DNA of 64,000 nucleotides from Caballeronia sp. GAFFF1 (GTDB lineage Bacteria; Pseudomonadota; Gammaproteobacteria; Burkholderiales; Burkholderiaceae). A program made the translations under genes and the position numbers. The DNA is taken from positions 1 through 64,000 of the forward strand of contig NZ_JALQEM010000034.1 in the NCBI RefSeq assembly GCF_023630705.1, read 5' to 3'. The notes beneath the pieces were generated by a model that saw only the letters and a program-made list of their open reading frames with translations, had not been told where the DNA came from and searched no databases. Below, piece after piece: positions 15,758 through 24,910 of the stretch; position 1 is the stretch's first letter, and each line of letters starts with the position of its first letter.

Positions 15758-18235
15758 ATGAATGGCTCCCCGCTCGCGCCTCGCCGCCTGGACGCAGCGT
15801 GGCAATGCGCCAGCACGCCTGCCGGCGCATATGCGACACCCATGGCGCTCGACGCCTGCATCAAGTGGCTGGATGCGCAAGTGCCGGGCACGGTTGCTTC
15901 CGCACATCGCGCAGCAGGCGTGAACGACGAAGCACTCGCTCAACCGTTCGCGCTCTCGGACCATTGGTATCGTCTGACGCTGCACGCGGAAGGAAAACGA
16001 CGCGTGCGATTCAAAGGACTCGCCACGATAGCCGAAGTCTGGATCGGCGACCGCAAGCTATTGGAGTCGGACTCGATGTTCATCACGAATGACATCGACT
16101 ACGAATTCACGGGAACGACCACGCTCCATTTTTGCTTCAGATCTATTACGCCTGCACTTGCAGCGAAACGCGGGCGAGCTCGCTGGCGTCCGAGGCTTGC
16201 GCAACCCGCGACGCTGCGCAACATTCGTACGACCCTGCTCGGCCATATGCCGGGATGGTGTCCGCCAGTGCAAGCTGTTGGACCTTGGCGCCCCGTGGAA
16301 TTGATTGGCGAATCGCCTGAATCCATTGATCGCGTCGATCTAGCGTCGCGTGTAGAAGATGGCGATGGCGTCGTCGATGTAACGGTGCGCTTCTTTCACG
16401 CGCAAGCACCGGATGATATGCGCCTGGAATGCGGCGAGGCGTCGGCCACGCTGGTGTGGAAGGATGCGCACACCGTAACCGGCCGCGTGCGCGTGCCACA
16501 GGCGCGCTTATGGTGGCCTCATACACACGGACAACCTGCACGTTATGCCGTGCAGCTCGTCGGGGCATCGACGGGGGTCGTCTCTTTGGGCGAGATCGGC
16601 TTTCGCAGAATCGAAGTGGACCGCGGTCCAGATAATGCCGGGTTCCGACTGGTCGTCAATGGTGTGCCGATCTTCGCGCGCGGGGCGTGCTGGACATCCG
16701 CCGATATCGTCGCACTGGATGCATCGCGAGAGAAACTTGCATCGATCTTCGACGCATGTCGTCGCGCGGGTCTGAATATCATTCGCGTGAGCGGCACCAC
16801 ACTCTATGAGTCGGACACGTTTTACGAGCTTGCCGACGAATACGGCATTCTCGTCTGGCAAGACTTTGCTTTCGCCAATTTCGATTACCCGAGCGACGAG
16901 GGCTTCCAGCGCGCCGTGCAGCAGGAAGCCGAGCAGTTCCTCGCGCGCACGCGGCGCTTTGCGTCGCTTGCGGTACTATGCGGCGGAAGCGAAGTGCATC
17001 AGCAGGCCGCCATGCTCGGGCTTCCGTTCGACGCCTATCAGCAACGGCTCTTCACGGAGCAATTGCCCTCGATCGTCGCAGCTATGCGTCACGACGTGCC
17101 GTACGTTGTGAACTCACCGAGCGCCGCGGCCGGCGATACGTCGTCGATGCCGTTCGGCACGCGTGGCGGCATCACGCACTACTACGGCGTTGGCGCATAT
17201 CAGCGTTCCTTCGACGATGTGCGCCGTGCCGACGTGCGCTTCGCAAGCGAATGCCTCGCCTTCGCCAATGTTCCCGATAGCGCCGCGTTGCGACTCGCGC
17301 CGAACGCGTCGCGACCGCATGAGCCACGTTGGAAAGCCGGCGTGCCGCGCGATCCTGGCGCCGCCTGGGACTTCGACGACGTGCGTGAGCACTACCTGCG
17401 CACCGTCTACGGCGTCGACGTGGCGCGTTTGCGGTACGAAGACCCTGAGCGGTATCTGACCTTGTCGCGCGCCGTCGTCGCCGACGTGATGGGCGCAGTC
17501 TTTAGCGAATGGCGACGCAAAGGCTCGTCCTGTGCCGGTGGCATCGTGTGGAATCTTCTGGACGTGCGGCCGGGCGCGGGATGGGGAATCATCGATGTCC
17601 ACGGCGTTCCGAAGAGTCCTCTGCATGGGCTCGCTCGCGTGCTTCAGCCGGTGCAAGTTCTAGTCACCAACGAAGGCCTCGACGGGCTTGATCTCCACCT
17701 CGTGAACGAAACGGCGCACGACATTCGCGCCCGTGTGACGCTGAGTTGCCTGCGCGATGGCGCGGTCAAAGTGGCGGGCGGTTCGTGCGAGATCACGTTG
17801 CCCGCTCGCGGCGTCGAACGAATCAACTCGAACGGTCTCCTGGGGGCGTTCTTCGATACGACCTACGCCTATCGCTTCGGCCCACGCGCACACGATGCGA
17901 CTCACGTCGTTCTAAGCGACATTGCCACAGGTGAAGTATTGTCAGAGGCTTTTCACTTTCCCGATCTCGGCGTTGCAGACCGCCGGGATCCTGTCCTCAG
18001 CGTGACCGTCGAGAAGCATGCTGCAAGATGGTGCCTCAACATCAGCACCACTCGGCTCGCGCGCTGGGTACATGTCGATGATCCCAACTATTATGCGGAA
18101 GTCGACTGGTTTCATCTCGCGCCCGGAAGCACGCGACGGGTTCCGCTCGTCGCGCGTCGCCCGGACGTTTCTATGAAGCCGGAAGGGGAAGTCGTCGCAT
18201 TAAACGGGACTGCGGGTGCGTCGTACACAGCGTGA
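15758..18235 (+). CDS. Glycoside hydrolase family 2-like protein (beta-mannosidase fold)
   Basis: An 825-residue protein with the GH2 layout: galactose-binding-like domain (about 30-180), immunoglobulin-like domain (about 190-290), catalytic barrel (about 295-620) and C-terminal beta domains. Glu412, in GGSEVHQQ, is the expected acid/base; the usual Asn before it is Ser411. Glu498, in FASECLAFAN, is the expected nucleophile. No signal peptide is visible, so it is probably cytoplasmic. The ATG lies 58 bases after the DUF1839-like gene, behind an 11-base-pair hairpin; the ribosome site (GAAGG) is modest. It would release a sugar from a conjugate, or act as a glycosynthase-like or binding protein given the altered motif. 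Confidence 0.82.
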   Translation: MNGSPLAPRRLDAAWQCASTPAGAYATPMALDACIKWLDAQVPGTVASAHRAAGVNDEALAQPFALSDHWYRLTLHAEGKRRVRFKGLATIAEVWIGDRKLLESDSMFITNDIDYEFTGTTTLHFCFRSITPALAAKRGRARWRPRLAQPATLRNIRTTLLGHMPGWCPPVQAVGPWRPVELIGESPESIDRVDLASRVEDGDGVVDVTVRFFHAQAPDDMRLECGEASATLVWKDAHTVTGRVRVPQARLWWPHTHGQPARYAVQLVGASTGVVSLGEIGFRRIEVDRGPDNAGFRLVVNGVPIFARGACWTSADIVALDASREKLASIFDACRRAGLNIIRVSGTTLYESDTFYELADEYGILVWQDFAFANFDYPSDEGFQRAVQQEAEQFLARTRRFASLAVLCGGSEVHQQAAMLGLPFDAYQQRLFTEQLPSIVAAMRHDVPYVVNSPSAAAGDTSSMPFGTRGGITHYYGVGAYQRSFDDVRRADVRFASECLAFANVPDSAALRLAPNASRPHEPRWKAGVPRDPGAAWDFDDVREHYLRTVYGVDVARLRYEDPERYLTLSRAVVADVMGAVFSEWRRKGSSCAGGIVWNLLDVRPGAGWGIIDVHGVPKSPLHGLARVLQPVQVLVTNEGLDGLDLHLVNETAHDIRARVTLSCLRDGAVKVAGGSCEITLPARGVERINSNGLLGAFFDTTYAYRFGPRAHDATHVVLSDIATGEVLSEAFHFPDLGVADRRDPVLSVTVEKHAARWCLNISTTRLARWVHVDDPNYYAEVDWFHLAPGSTRRVPLVARRPDVSMKPEGEVVALNGTAGASYTA

Positions 18236-18255
18236 GGCGGTGCCATTGTGTTGCT

Positions 18256-18543
18256 CTACCGGGCTTCTTTTGGGTGAACGCTTCGAGGAACGCGATACAA
18301 CGCATCCAACGCGTCGGTGAATTCCTCTGTGCACCCCATGCGCAGAAGGAACTTGTCGATGCGAATCATCTCGATGATGCCTTCCGCTGCAATGATCCGA
18401 TAGAGCGCCCCTGATTCGTTCTTGATTCCGACTCGCATGCGCGCGCGGCGCCCCGGCAAGCAGGTCGCGTGTTTCGACACGAAGTTCAGGATCTGCGCAT
18501 CGAGCGCCGATCTGGCTGGGCCATTGATCAGATGGCTGCGCAT
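18256..18543 (-). CDS. Possible small hypothetical protein, 95 residues
   Basis: An open frame in the gap between the GH2 gene and the TonB receptor. The translation is protein-like in its middle (ALYRIIAAEGIIEMIRIDKFLLRMGC), with no recognised family. A strong GAGGAGGT lies about 19 bases before the ATG, too far for an ordinary ribosome site, and an in-frame TAA lies between them. It could be real, a remnant, or spurious. The rest of 18236-18628 shows nothing definite. Confidence 0.38.
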   Translation of the reverse strand: MRSHLINGPARSALDAQILNFVSKHATCLPGRRARMRVGIKNESGALYRIIAAEGIIEMIRIDKFLLRMGCTEEFTDALDALYRVPRSVHPKEAR

Positions 18544-18628
18544 GCGGGTTCGTTACTTTCGGACCTCCTCACAATAGCATGGCTCACTGCGGCTGCCACT
18601 ATCAGGCAGCGACCAAACGCGTTACCCA

Positions 18629-20959
18629 TTACTTCCAAGCGTAACGAAGCCCGACCCAAACGCCACGCGGCGCGCCTACGCCCAGAAATTGTTCATTCGT
18701 CGTATCGGTTCCGCTGAACGTATGGTTAGGTCCATTAAAAGCGTTCTCTCCAAGAATGGCAAAGCTCGCATAGCGCTTGTTCAAAAGATTTCTGACAGTT
18801 GCGTAGATCTGCAACTGCTTGGTCACGTTATAAGTCGTGTCGAGGTCTATCAAGAAGTAGCCTGCGACGCTGCCATTCACGTCCTGATTGTTCTCGTCCC
18901 CGCGCGAAAAAATATTGCTACGGTAAGTCAGGTTGCTACCGACATTCCATTGCGCGACCGGAGAGTAGTCGACACGAAGCTTCAAGGTATTAGCCGGAAT
19001 TCCGGGAATGCGGTCGCCCGAATGGACGGTAATGTTGCCGTTACCGTCGGCGCTCGAATTGCTGGGACTCTGCTCGACCCACGTCGAACGATAGGTCGCG
19101 TCAACATAGCTATAGCTCGCGCCGACGCTCAGGGGCCCCCATTGCGTCCGGCCTGCGAGCTCGAAGCCCTGACGACGCGTCTTGCCCACGTTCTGAAAAT
19201 AACCGAGCGTGCTCGATGCGCCTTGGCTGCTGACGAACTGGATATCATCGGACAGAGTCGTGCTGTATGCCGCAGCGCTCCAGCTCGTCGCGTTGCCGAT
19301 GCGGCCGCGCGCACCGACTTCGAATGTACGCGAGATCACAGGCCTGAGGTCCGGGTCTGCAATGAAGTCATTCGGTAGAGAGCAAGGTGCATTCGGGTCC
19401 GCGCAAGCGAGTTCGATGGCAGTGGGCGAGCGCATGCCTTCGTTATACGTGGCGTACGCAGTAAGCCACGGCGTCGGATTCCAGTTGAAGCCAATAGCAG
19501 GGTTGAAACGCGAGAACGTGTGATTTCCGTCGAGCAAAGGCTGCACGCCGCTTTCGTCGCCGATAGTCGCCTTCGACCAGTTGTATCGTCCCGCCAGCGT
19601 CAACGACCATTGCTCAGTGAAAGAAAAGGTGTTCTCGAAATAGATGCCCCAGTTCTCGTTGCGCGTCCTCGCGTTCGTGCCGGAAACGAACGGGCCTATG
19701 CCAAGCGTCGCGCGAGTGTCCGTAAATTCCGCAGGCTGTGTCGCCTGCGTGAAGTGGGTATTGGCGAAGTCGCCTGCCGCCCCGAGAACGAGTTGATTGT
19801 CTTTACCGAATAGCTTGTTTAGCAGCGTAAGTTGCAGGCTCGCGCCATAACTGTCGGTCAGCACGACGGATTGCTGGTTGGTCGCCTGTACGAGGTCGAC
19901 ATCGTTGTCGCCGCCGGCCGTTCCCGGGTTATAGGCGTCGTTGACGTTGCTGCTAGTGTTTTTGTTGCGATAGTGCCGGTAATAGACGTTTCCACTCAGT
20001 TCAACGTTGGGCGAGAGATAATGCTCGGCATTGATCGTGATATAGCCGAGTTGGTTCTCGTTCGTGTCGGGATAGGTGTACGCCTGGCGAAAATTGTCGA
20101 GAAACGACCTGGGGATGGTTTGCGATCCGTTGAGCGTATTGTCGGCGCCGCCGATCGACATGGATACGGTGGTATCCGCATCGGTGTAACGCAGTTTCCC
20201 GAATGCCTGACGCAAGCGGCTCGCATTGTGCGCGGCCCAGCCGTTGTCATTCGTGATGTTGGCCGTGAAGTAATAGTCGAGGTGATCGCCAATGACACCG
20301 CCCTGTTCGGTTTGCGCCGCTTTTCTTCCCCACGGTCCGCCGCTTACATCGACATTTCCCCCGGGGTTACTACGGCCGTTCTTCGTCGTGACCGCCACCG
20401 CACCGCCGAGCGTATTGAGTCCGAACGTCGGGTTCGAGCCCGGGATGATCTGCATCGTCTGAATGGCCGCTTGCGGAATCAGATCCCAGTTAACCACATC
20501 GCCGAACGGTTCATTCACTCGCACGCCGTCGAGAAAGACCGACAAGCCCTGCGGTGTGCCCAGCAAAGGCGAAGCAGTGAATCCGCGATAGAGAATGTCA
20601 GTCTGCGACGCGTTGCCTTGTGCGTCGTTGGTGTCCACGCTCGTCACGTTTCTCTGCATGTAATCCGCTATGGTCGAGGTGGTGGACGAATGCTGCGCTT
20701 GCATTTCACTGCCCTTGATGGTTTGGACATTAGCAGGCACCTTCTCCAGCGGAGTGCCGACGCCCACCAGCGGCGTCGTACCGACGACCACGATGGTCGG
20801 CAATTCCGTGGTCGCAGTCGACGCCGCGTCGGGCGCGGTCGTCGCTTGCGCCCATGCCCCCGCCGTCATGCTCGCCAGTGCGCCGCCGACCGCCACCTTA
20901 TATCCGGCGCGGAGAGTAAGCGAACGCGCCTGCCTAAGGGTGCAGGAATTGCTCCTCAT
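18629..20959 (-). CDS. TonB-dependent outer-membrane receptor
   Basis: A 776-residue receptor with an N-terminal signal (about 1-38, ending AGAWAQA), a plug domain (about 60-190, with VPANVQTIKGSEM and NTLGGAVAVTTKNG) and a long C-terminal beta-barrel ending in the aromatic GLRYAWK. LPTIVVVG (about 53-60) is the likely TonB box. It would import a siderophore, cobalamin or other large substrate using TonB energy; the ligand is not identifiable. AGGAGAC precedes the ATG. No sigma/anti-sigma pair or periplasmic binding protein is adjacent. A DUF2278 gene is divergent from it. Confidence 0.9.
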   Translation of the reverse strand: MRSNSCTLRQARSLTLRAGYKVAVGGALASMTAGAWAQATTAPDAASTATTELPTIVVVGTTPLVGVGTPLEKVPANVQTIKGSEMQAQHSSTTSTIADYMQRNVTSVDTNDAQGNASQTDILYRGFTASPLLGTPQGLSVFLDGVRVNEPFGDVVNWDLIPQAAIQTMQIIPGSNPTFGLNTLGGAVAVTTKNGRSNPGGNVDVSGGPWGRKAAQTEQGGVIGDHLDYYFTANITNDNGWAAHNASRLRQAFGKLRYTDADTTVSMSIGGADNTLNGSQTIPRSFLDNFRQAYTYPDTNENQLGYITINAEHYLSPNVELSGNVYYRHYRNKNTSSNVNDAYNPGTAGGDNDVDLVQATNQQSVVLTDSYGASLQLTLLNKLFGKDNQLVLGAAGDFANTHFTQATQPAEFTDTRATLGIGPFVSGTNARTRNENWGIYFENTFSFTEQWSLTLAGRYNWSKATIGDESGVQPLLDGNHTFSRFNPAIGFNWNPTPWLTAYATYNEGMRSPTAIELACADPNAPCSLPNDFIADPDLRPVISRTFEVGARGRIGNATSWSAAAYSTTLSDDIQFVSSQGASSTLGYFQNVGKTRRQGFELAGRTQWGPLSVGASYSYVDATYRSTWVEQSPSNSSADGNGNITVHSGDRIPGIPANTLKLRVDYSPVAQWNVGSNLTYRSNIFSRGDENNQDVNGSVAGYFLIDLDTTYNVTKQLQIYATVRNLLNKRYASFAILGENAFNGPNHTFSGTDTTNEQFLGVGAPRGVWVGLRYAWK

Positions 20960-21208
20960 CGCCGTCTCCTGTCATATTATTTTGTCAAGATACACGTGAG
21001 CTGTTCTTACTTTGAAAGAGTCGCATGACGAAGGGTGCGCGCGCCGGGACTTTCTCCCGATCGCGCCGGGAATCCCTCCCGAAGGCGGCAGCACGGCTCG
21101 GTGCGCATGTCGACGAAAGCAGCCCGCCAACACGAATCGTCGTAGGCCGGTTTGCTGGGCTGCGATAACATGAGTAGAGCTGTCTCAACCGACAACGCAA
21201 GGACTGGA

Positions 21209-21883
21209 ATGACCGAACGCTTCCGCCCCGCAACATCGAAGTATGTGTACGGCGCCCTTGTCGGACGCATTACCGATGGCAAAGAAAACCCAAACGGCAG
21301 TTCGCCGCATTACGAGATTCTTGTCGATGCCGCGGGCACTCCGTATCGCATTGCGGTCAACATCCGCTCCGTCGAAGGCAGCGAAGTCCTCGCCTACAGC
21401 AGCAACCAATACACGAACGAGACGAAGCTCGGCATATCCGGACGGATGTCGGGACCGCACGGTTTCACCCCGCTCACTACAGGCAAGCAAGGTGAGGGAC
21501 TCGACTATCTGCGCGATAATCTCTTGCCGCTGGATCAGATGAAGCCCATCGCGGCAGATGGTAAGGGCAGCACAATGTCCGCCCTTCTCGACGGACAGAT
21601 ACAGCGCGCGAAGAGCGATAAACAAGCGGTGGTGCTCGCTGTTGGTGACAAGTTCGACGACTACGCGACACGCGAGCCGCTCGCCTTTTCGCTTGGCCGC
21701 GGCGTGCACGACATTCATATGATGCAGGGCAACTCAGGCAAATTTGCGGACGACAACCGCATTAACGGCGACGGAGCGCTCTTTATCCGGTTCGCAGGCG
21801 GTGAGACGTTTGCCCTTTTTGTACGCTTCGCGACGCAGGCGACTGAGACTGACGAAAACGGTAATCCCTCGAAGCCTGTTTAA
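21209..21883 (+). CDS. DUF2278 (YukJ-like) protein
   Basis: A 224-residue soluble protein. It begins with a VYGALVGRITDGKEN strand, continues with SPHYEILVDAAGTPYRIAVNIRS and ends with the GVHDIHMMQGNSG signature, all typical of DUF2278. Function is unknown in the family. The start at MTERFRP has AAGGACTGGA upstream; ATG codons 13 and 19 codons earlier are possible but lack good sites. It is convergent with the ABC exporter operon, sharing four bases (21880-21883), and divergent from the TonB receptor. Confidence 0.8.
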   Translation: MTERFRPATSKYVYGALVGRITDGKENPNGSSPHYEILVDAAGTPYRIAVNIRSVEGSEVLAYSSNQYTNETKLGISGRMSGPHGFTPLTTGKQGEGLDYLRDNLLPLDQMKPIAADGKGSTMSALLDGQIQRAKSDKQAVVLAVGDKFDDYATREPLAFSLGRGVHDIHMMQGNSGKFADDNRINGDGALFIRFAGGETFALFVRFATQATETDENGNPSKPV

Positions 21884-23046
21884 TGCGCTCTCAACGCATC
21901 GACGATATTCATGCGCGATGCCCGGAGCGCCGGCAGAAAGCCGCCTACGATGCCCATGACGAGCGAGAAGACGACAGTCTGGAATACAACCGTGGGCGTG
22001 AGCATGAAACGGAACGAGAGGTCGGAGAAGGTCTGGAAGTTCGTTGTGGAGAAGGAGGCGAACTGCATTAACGAAGCGCAGCATAAGCCTGCCATGCCGC
22101 CTACTAGGCCGAGCAACAGCGCCTCCAGCAAGAACGCAAGCAGCACGTCCAATCGCTTGAAGCCGAGCGCCCGGAGGGTCCCGATCTCGGCCACGCGATT
22201 GGCGACCGACGCATACATTGTGATCATCGCCCCAATCATCGCTGCGATTGAGAAGATGATCGAGAGAGTAAAGCCGAGTATGTTGATGAACGTCGACAGA
22301 GCCTTCGACTGATCGCCATAAAAAACCTGCTCGCGCTTGGCTTCGTCCGCGAGGCGCGGGTCCGTGTCGATGTCGGTCCTGAAGCGTTCGAGCGCGTCGC
22401 TGCGAACGAGGCGCACGACCATTAAAGAGTAGCTCGTTCGGCGAAACGACTGCATGAGTTGGTCGACATCGCCCCATATCTCCGAGTCGAAGCCGCTGCC
22501 GCCTGCATCGAAATGACCGACCACCGTCCAGTCGCGTTGCGCAAAGCGCAAGTGATCGCCAATGCGCGTACCGGCGAAGCCCTTCGCGATATTGCTGCCG
22601 ACAATGATCTCCGACGATCCACGCCTGAAGATGCGCCCTGCCGACAGCTTCACCTGCGGGCGCAATTCGACACCCATTGGCGAAACGCCGCGTATCACTA
22701 CGTTGGCGGGCGTATTGGCGCCGAGCTTGATGAGAGAGATCAGCACGACAGTCTCCTTCGAAGCGAGAGGCTGACCATCGCGATTCATTGCGACTGACGG
22801 ATGCATTGCCATTACGTTCGCTTGCACGCGATCGACGGAACTCTGTATCTCCGTCTCCGCGCCCTTGCGGATCACCACCACGTTATCGCGCTCTCCCGTC
22901 GAGACGAGCGTTTTCTTCAAGCCCGCGTCGAACATTAGCACGGTGGCAAAAACGAACACGACGAGCGCAAGGCCGCTAGCGGTCAGAAGCGTCGTGAGAC
23001 GACGCGCCCATAAGTTTCGTGCGACATAGGTGACAGGAATAGCCAT
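21880..23046 (-). CDS. ABC exporter permease (MacB/FtsX type), second copy
   Basis: A 388-residue inner-membrane permease. It has one N-terminal transmembrane segment (about 18-40), a large periplasmic domain (about 45-260) and three C-terminal segments containing the FtsX-like RVAEIGTLRALGFKRLDVLLAFLLEALLLG block. It ends with the PALRASRMNIVDALRAH motif of the family. It is the last of four genes (fusion protein, ATPase, permease, permease) on the minus strand, 12 bases after the other permease; the two probably form a heterodimer. Such complexes export lipoproteins, peptides or antibiotics; the cargo is unknown. Confidence 0.86.
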   Translation of the reverse strand: MAIPVTYVARNLWARRLTTLLTASGLALVVFVFATVLMFDAGLKKTLVSTGERDNVVVIRKGAETEIQSSVDRVQANVMAMHPSVAMNRDGQPLASKETVVLISLIKLGANTPANVVIRGVSPMGVELRPQVKLSAGRIFRRGSSEIIVGSNIAKGFAGTRIGDHLRFAQRDWTVVGHFDAGGSGFDSEIWGDVDQLMQSFRRTSYSLMVVRLVRSDALERFRTDIDTDPRLADEAKREQVFYGDQSKALSTFINILGFTLSIIFSIAAMIGAMITMYASVANRVAEIGTLRALGFKRLDVLLAFLLEALLLGLVGGMAGLCCASLMQFASFSTTNFQTFSDLSFRFMLTPTVVFQTVVFSLVMGIVGGFLPALRASRMNIVDALRAH

Positions 23047-23058
23047 CGCCGTACGTCC

Positions 23059-24213
23059 TCAACCAATCGCCCGAAGGCCTTCGACGATACGCACGCGGCT
23101 AGCTTGCACCGCCGGCACGATCGCCGCGGAAAGCGCAATCACGAATGCGCATGCGGCCTGCAACAGCATGGTTTCATGCGACACCTTGAAGATAGGGAAC
23201 ACGCCGCCGGTTGCATGCTGAAAGACCACGGCAGCGGGCGGAGTGGCGAGCATGCCGATGCCGCCGCCGATCGCACAAATCGCAAGCGATTCGCCGAACA
23301 CCAGTGCCGAGAGAAAGGCGGGTCCGAACCCGAGCGCCTTGAGCGTCGCATATTCGACTGTTCGTTCGCGCGCACTCATTGCCATGGCGTTCGCCATCAC
23401 CGCCAGGATAATAAGGATGACTACATAGGACACTACGCGTATCGCCGAGATAATCTGATTCGACATCGCAACGAAGCCGAGTTGGAAAGCCTGCTCCGTT
23501 TCGGTCAGTGTCTCCGCGAGCGAGTTCTTGAAAACCGCATCGATGTTACGGGAAACCGTCGCCCCTTTATCCGGATCGTCGATGCCGACGACATAGACGC
23601 CCACTTGATCCACGTTGCGCTTCGTGGTCTTTCGAATCGTTTCGTTGAGATATTCCCAGTGAAAGACGAGTTGCCGCGTAATGGTGGATTCGTCGCGCCC
23701 TTCCATGATGCCCCGCACCACGAAGTCCCACGTGCCCGGATAGATGGTGCCCTTGAGAGGAATGACATCGCCCACTTTGAAGCCGTATTGCGTCGCAAGC
23801 TGACGTCCGATGAGACAGCCTTTGCGATCGCGACGGTAGTCGGCGCGCGCTTGCGGCGTTATGACTAACTCCGGGTAAAGGTCGAGGTAGTTGTCGGATA
23901 CGGCGAACTGCGCAAAGAAATTCTTCGGGTCCCGGTAGATGCCGCCGAACCAGTTTGAACGCGCAACCATCGTGACGCCCTCGACGCCGCGAATGCGGTT
24001 CTCATAGGCGAGCGGCAGCGGGAATACGAGTGATATTGCATTGCGCGTGACGAGCCTCGCGTTGGATGCAGCCGCCGCACCGGCATACCACGCATCGACG
24101 ACCGTATAGAGCAGGCCATACGCGAGCACGGCGATGGTCAAGCCGAGGACGGTCAACGCGGTACGTAATCGATGGCGCGTCGCATTGCGAAGAATCAGCT
24201 TGAGCGCATACAT
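23059..24213 (-). CDS. ABC exporter permease (MacB/FtsX type), first copy
   Basis: A 384-residue FtsX-like permease with an N-terminal membrane segment (LTVLGLTIAVLAYGLLYTVV, about 19-38), a periplasmic domain (about 45-260) and three C-terminal segments. The RTVEYATLKALGFGPAFLSALVFGESLAI block is the coupling-helix region for the ATPase, and the C-terminus ends PAVQASRVRIVEGLRAIG. It starts three bases after the ATPase stop. It resembles the downstream permease in plan but little in sequence, so the pair is probably a heterodimer rather than a recent duplication. Confidence 0.86.
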   Translation of the reverse strand: MYALKLILRNATRHRLRTALTVLGLTIAVLAYGLLYTVVDAWYAGAAAASNARLVTRNAISLVFPLPLAYENRIRGVEGVTMVARSNWFGGIYRDPKNFFAQFAVSDNYLDLYPELVITPQARADYRRDRKGCLIGRQLATQYGFKVGDVIPLKGTIYPGTWDFVVRGIMEGRDESTITRQLVFHWEYLNETIRKTTKRNVDQVGVYVVGIDDPDKGATVSRNIDAVFKNSLAETLTETEQAFQLGFVAMSNQIISAIRVVSYVVILIILAVMANAMAMSARERTVEYATLKALGFGPAFLSALVFGESLAICAIGGGIGMLATPPAAVVFQHATGGVFPIFKVSHETMLLQAACAFVIALSAAIVPAVQASRVRIVEGLRAIG

Positions 24214-24216
24214 GTG

Positions 24217-24909
24217 TCAGCGCGCCTCGGCATCGATGAGTTCACCCTTCTCCAGATGCACGAGCTTTCTCGCTGCATTTGCCGCATGCGCGTCGTGCGT
24301 CACCATGATGATGGTCTTGCCGAGGCGATCGTTCAGACGCTGCAACATGGTCAGCACTTCGGACGCGGACGTGCGATCGAGGTCGCCGGTCGGTTCGTCA
24401 GCGACGATCAACTTTGGATCGGTCACTACCGCACGCGCGATCGCGACACGTTGCTGCTGCCCGCCCGATAGCTCCGACGGATAATGACTCATGCGCTCGC
24501 TCATGTTCACCATGTCGAGCACCATCGCGACACGCTCTCGCCGCGCTCCGCGCGAGAGGCGCGTGAGCATCAGCGGAAGCTCGACGTTCTCGAAGGCGGA
24601 GAGCACCGGCATCAGGTTATAGAACTGAAAGATGAAGCCGACATTCGATGCGCGCCACTCCGCGAGCGCCGCCTCGGGCAAGCGAGTAATGTCAAGTCCG
24701 CCGACGCGCAACCCGCCGCTATCCGGCCGGTCGATGCCGGCAATGAGATTGAGCAACGTGCTCTTGCCCGAACCTGACGGCCCCATCAGCGCGACAAAGT
24801 CGCCCTCAGTGATGGACAGGCTTATGTCGGTCAGCACGGGTACCGTTTGCACGCCGCGCCGGTACGACTTCGCGACGTGGCTGATCTGAATCAGGGGCGC
24901 TGTGGTCAC
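24217..24909 (-). CDS. ABC exporter ATP-binding protein (LolD/MacB type)
   Basis: A 230-residue ATPase with Walker A GPSGSGKST (43-51), the signature LSGGQQQRVAIARA (about 145-158), Walker B LIVADEPTGDLD (about 167-178) and the switch histidine in MVTHD (about 204). The LolD/MacB class drives mechanotransmission rather than classical transport. The start is GTG, one base after the upstream fusion-protein stop, so translation is probably coupled. It powers the two permeases encoded next. Confidence 0.92.
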   Translation of the reverse strand: MTTAPLIQISHVAKSYRRGVQTVPVLTDISLSITEGDFVALMGPSGSGKSTLLNLIAGIDRPDSGGLRVGGLDITRLPEAALAEWRASNVGFIFQFYNLMPVLSAFENVELPLMLTRLSRGARRERVAMVLDMVNMSERMSHYPSELSGGQQQRVAIARAVVTDPKLIVADEPTGDLDRTSASEVLTMLQRLNDRLGKTIIMVTHDAHAANAARKLVHLEKGELIDAEAR

Positions 24910-24910
24910 G

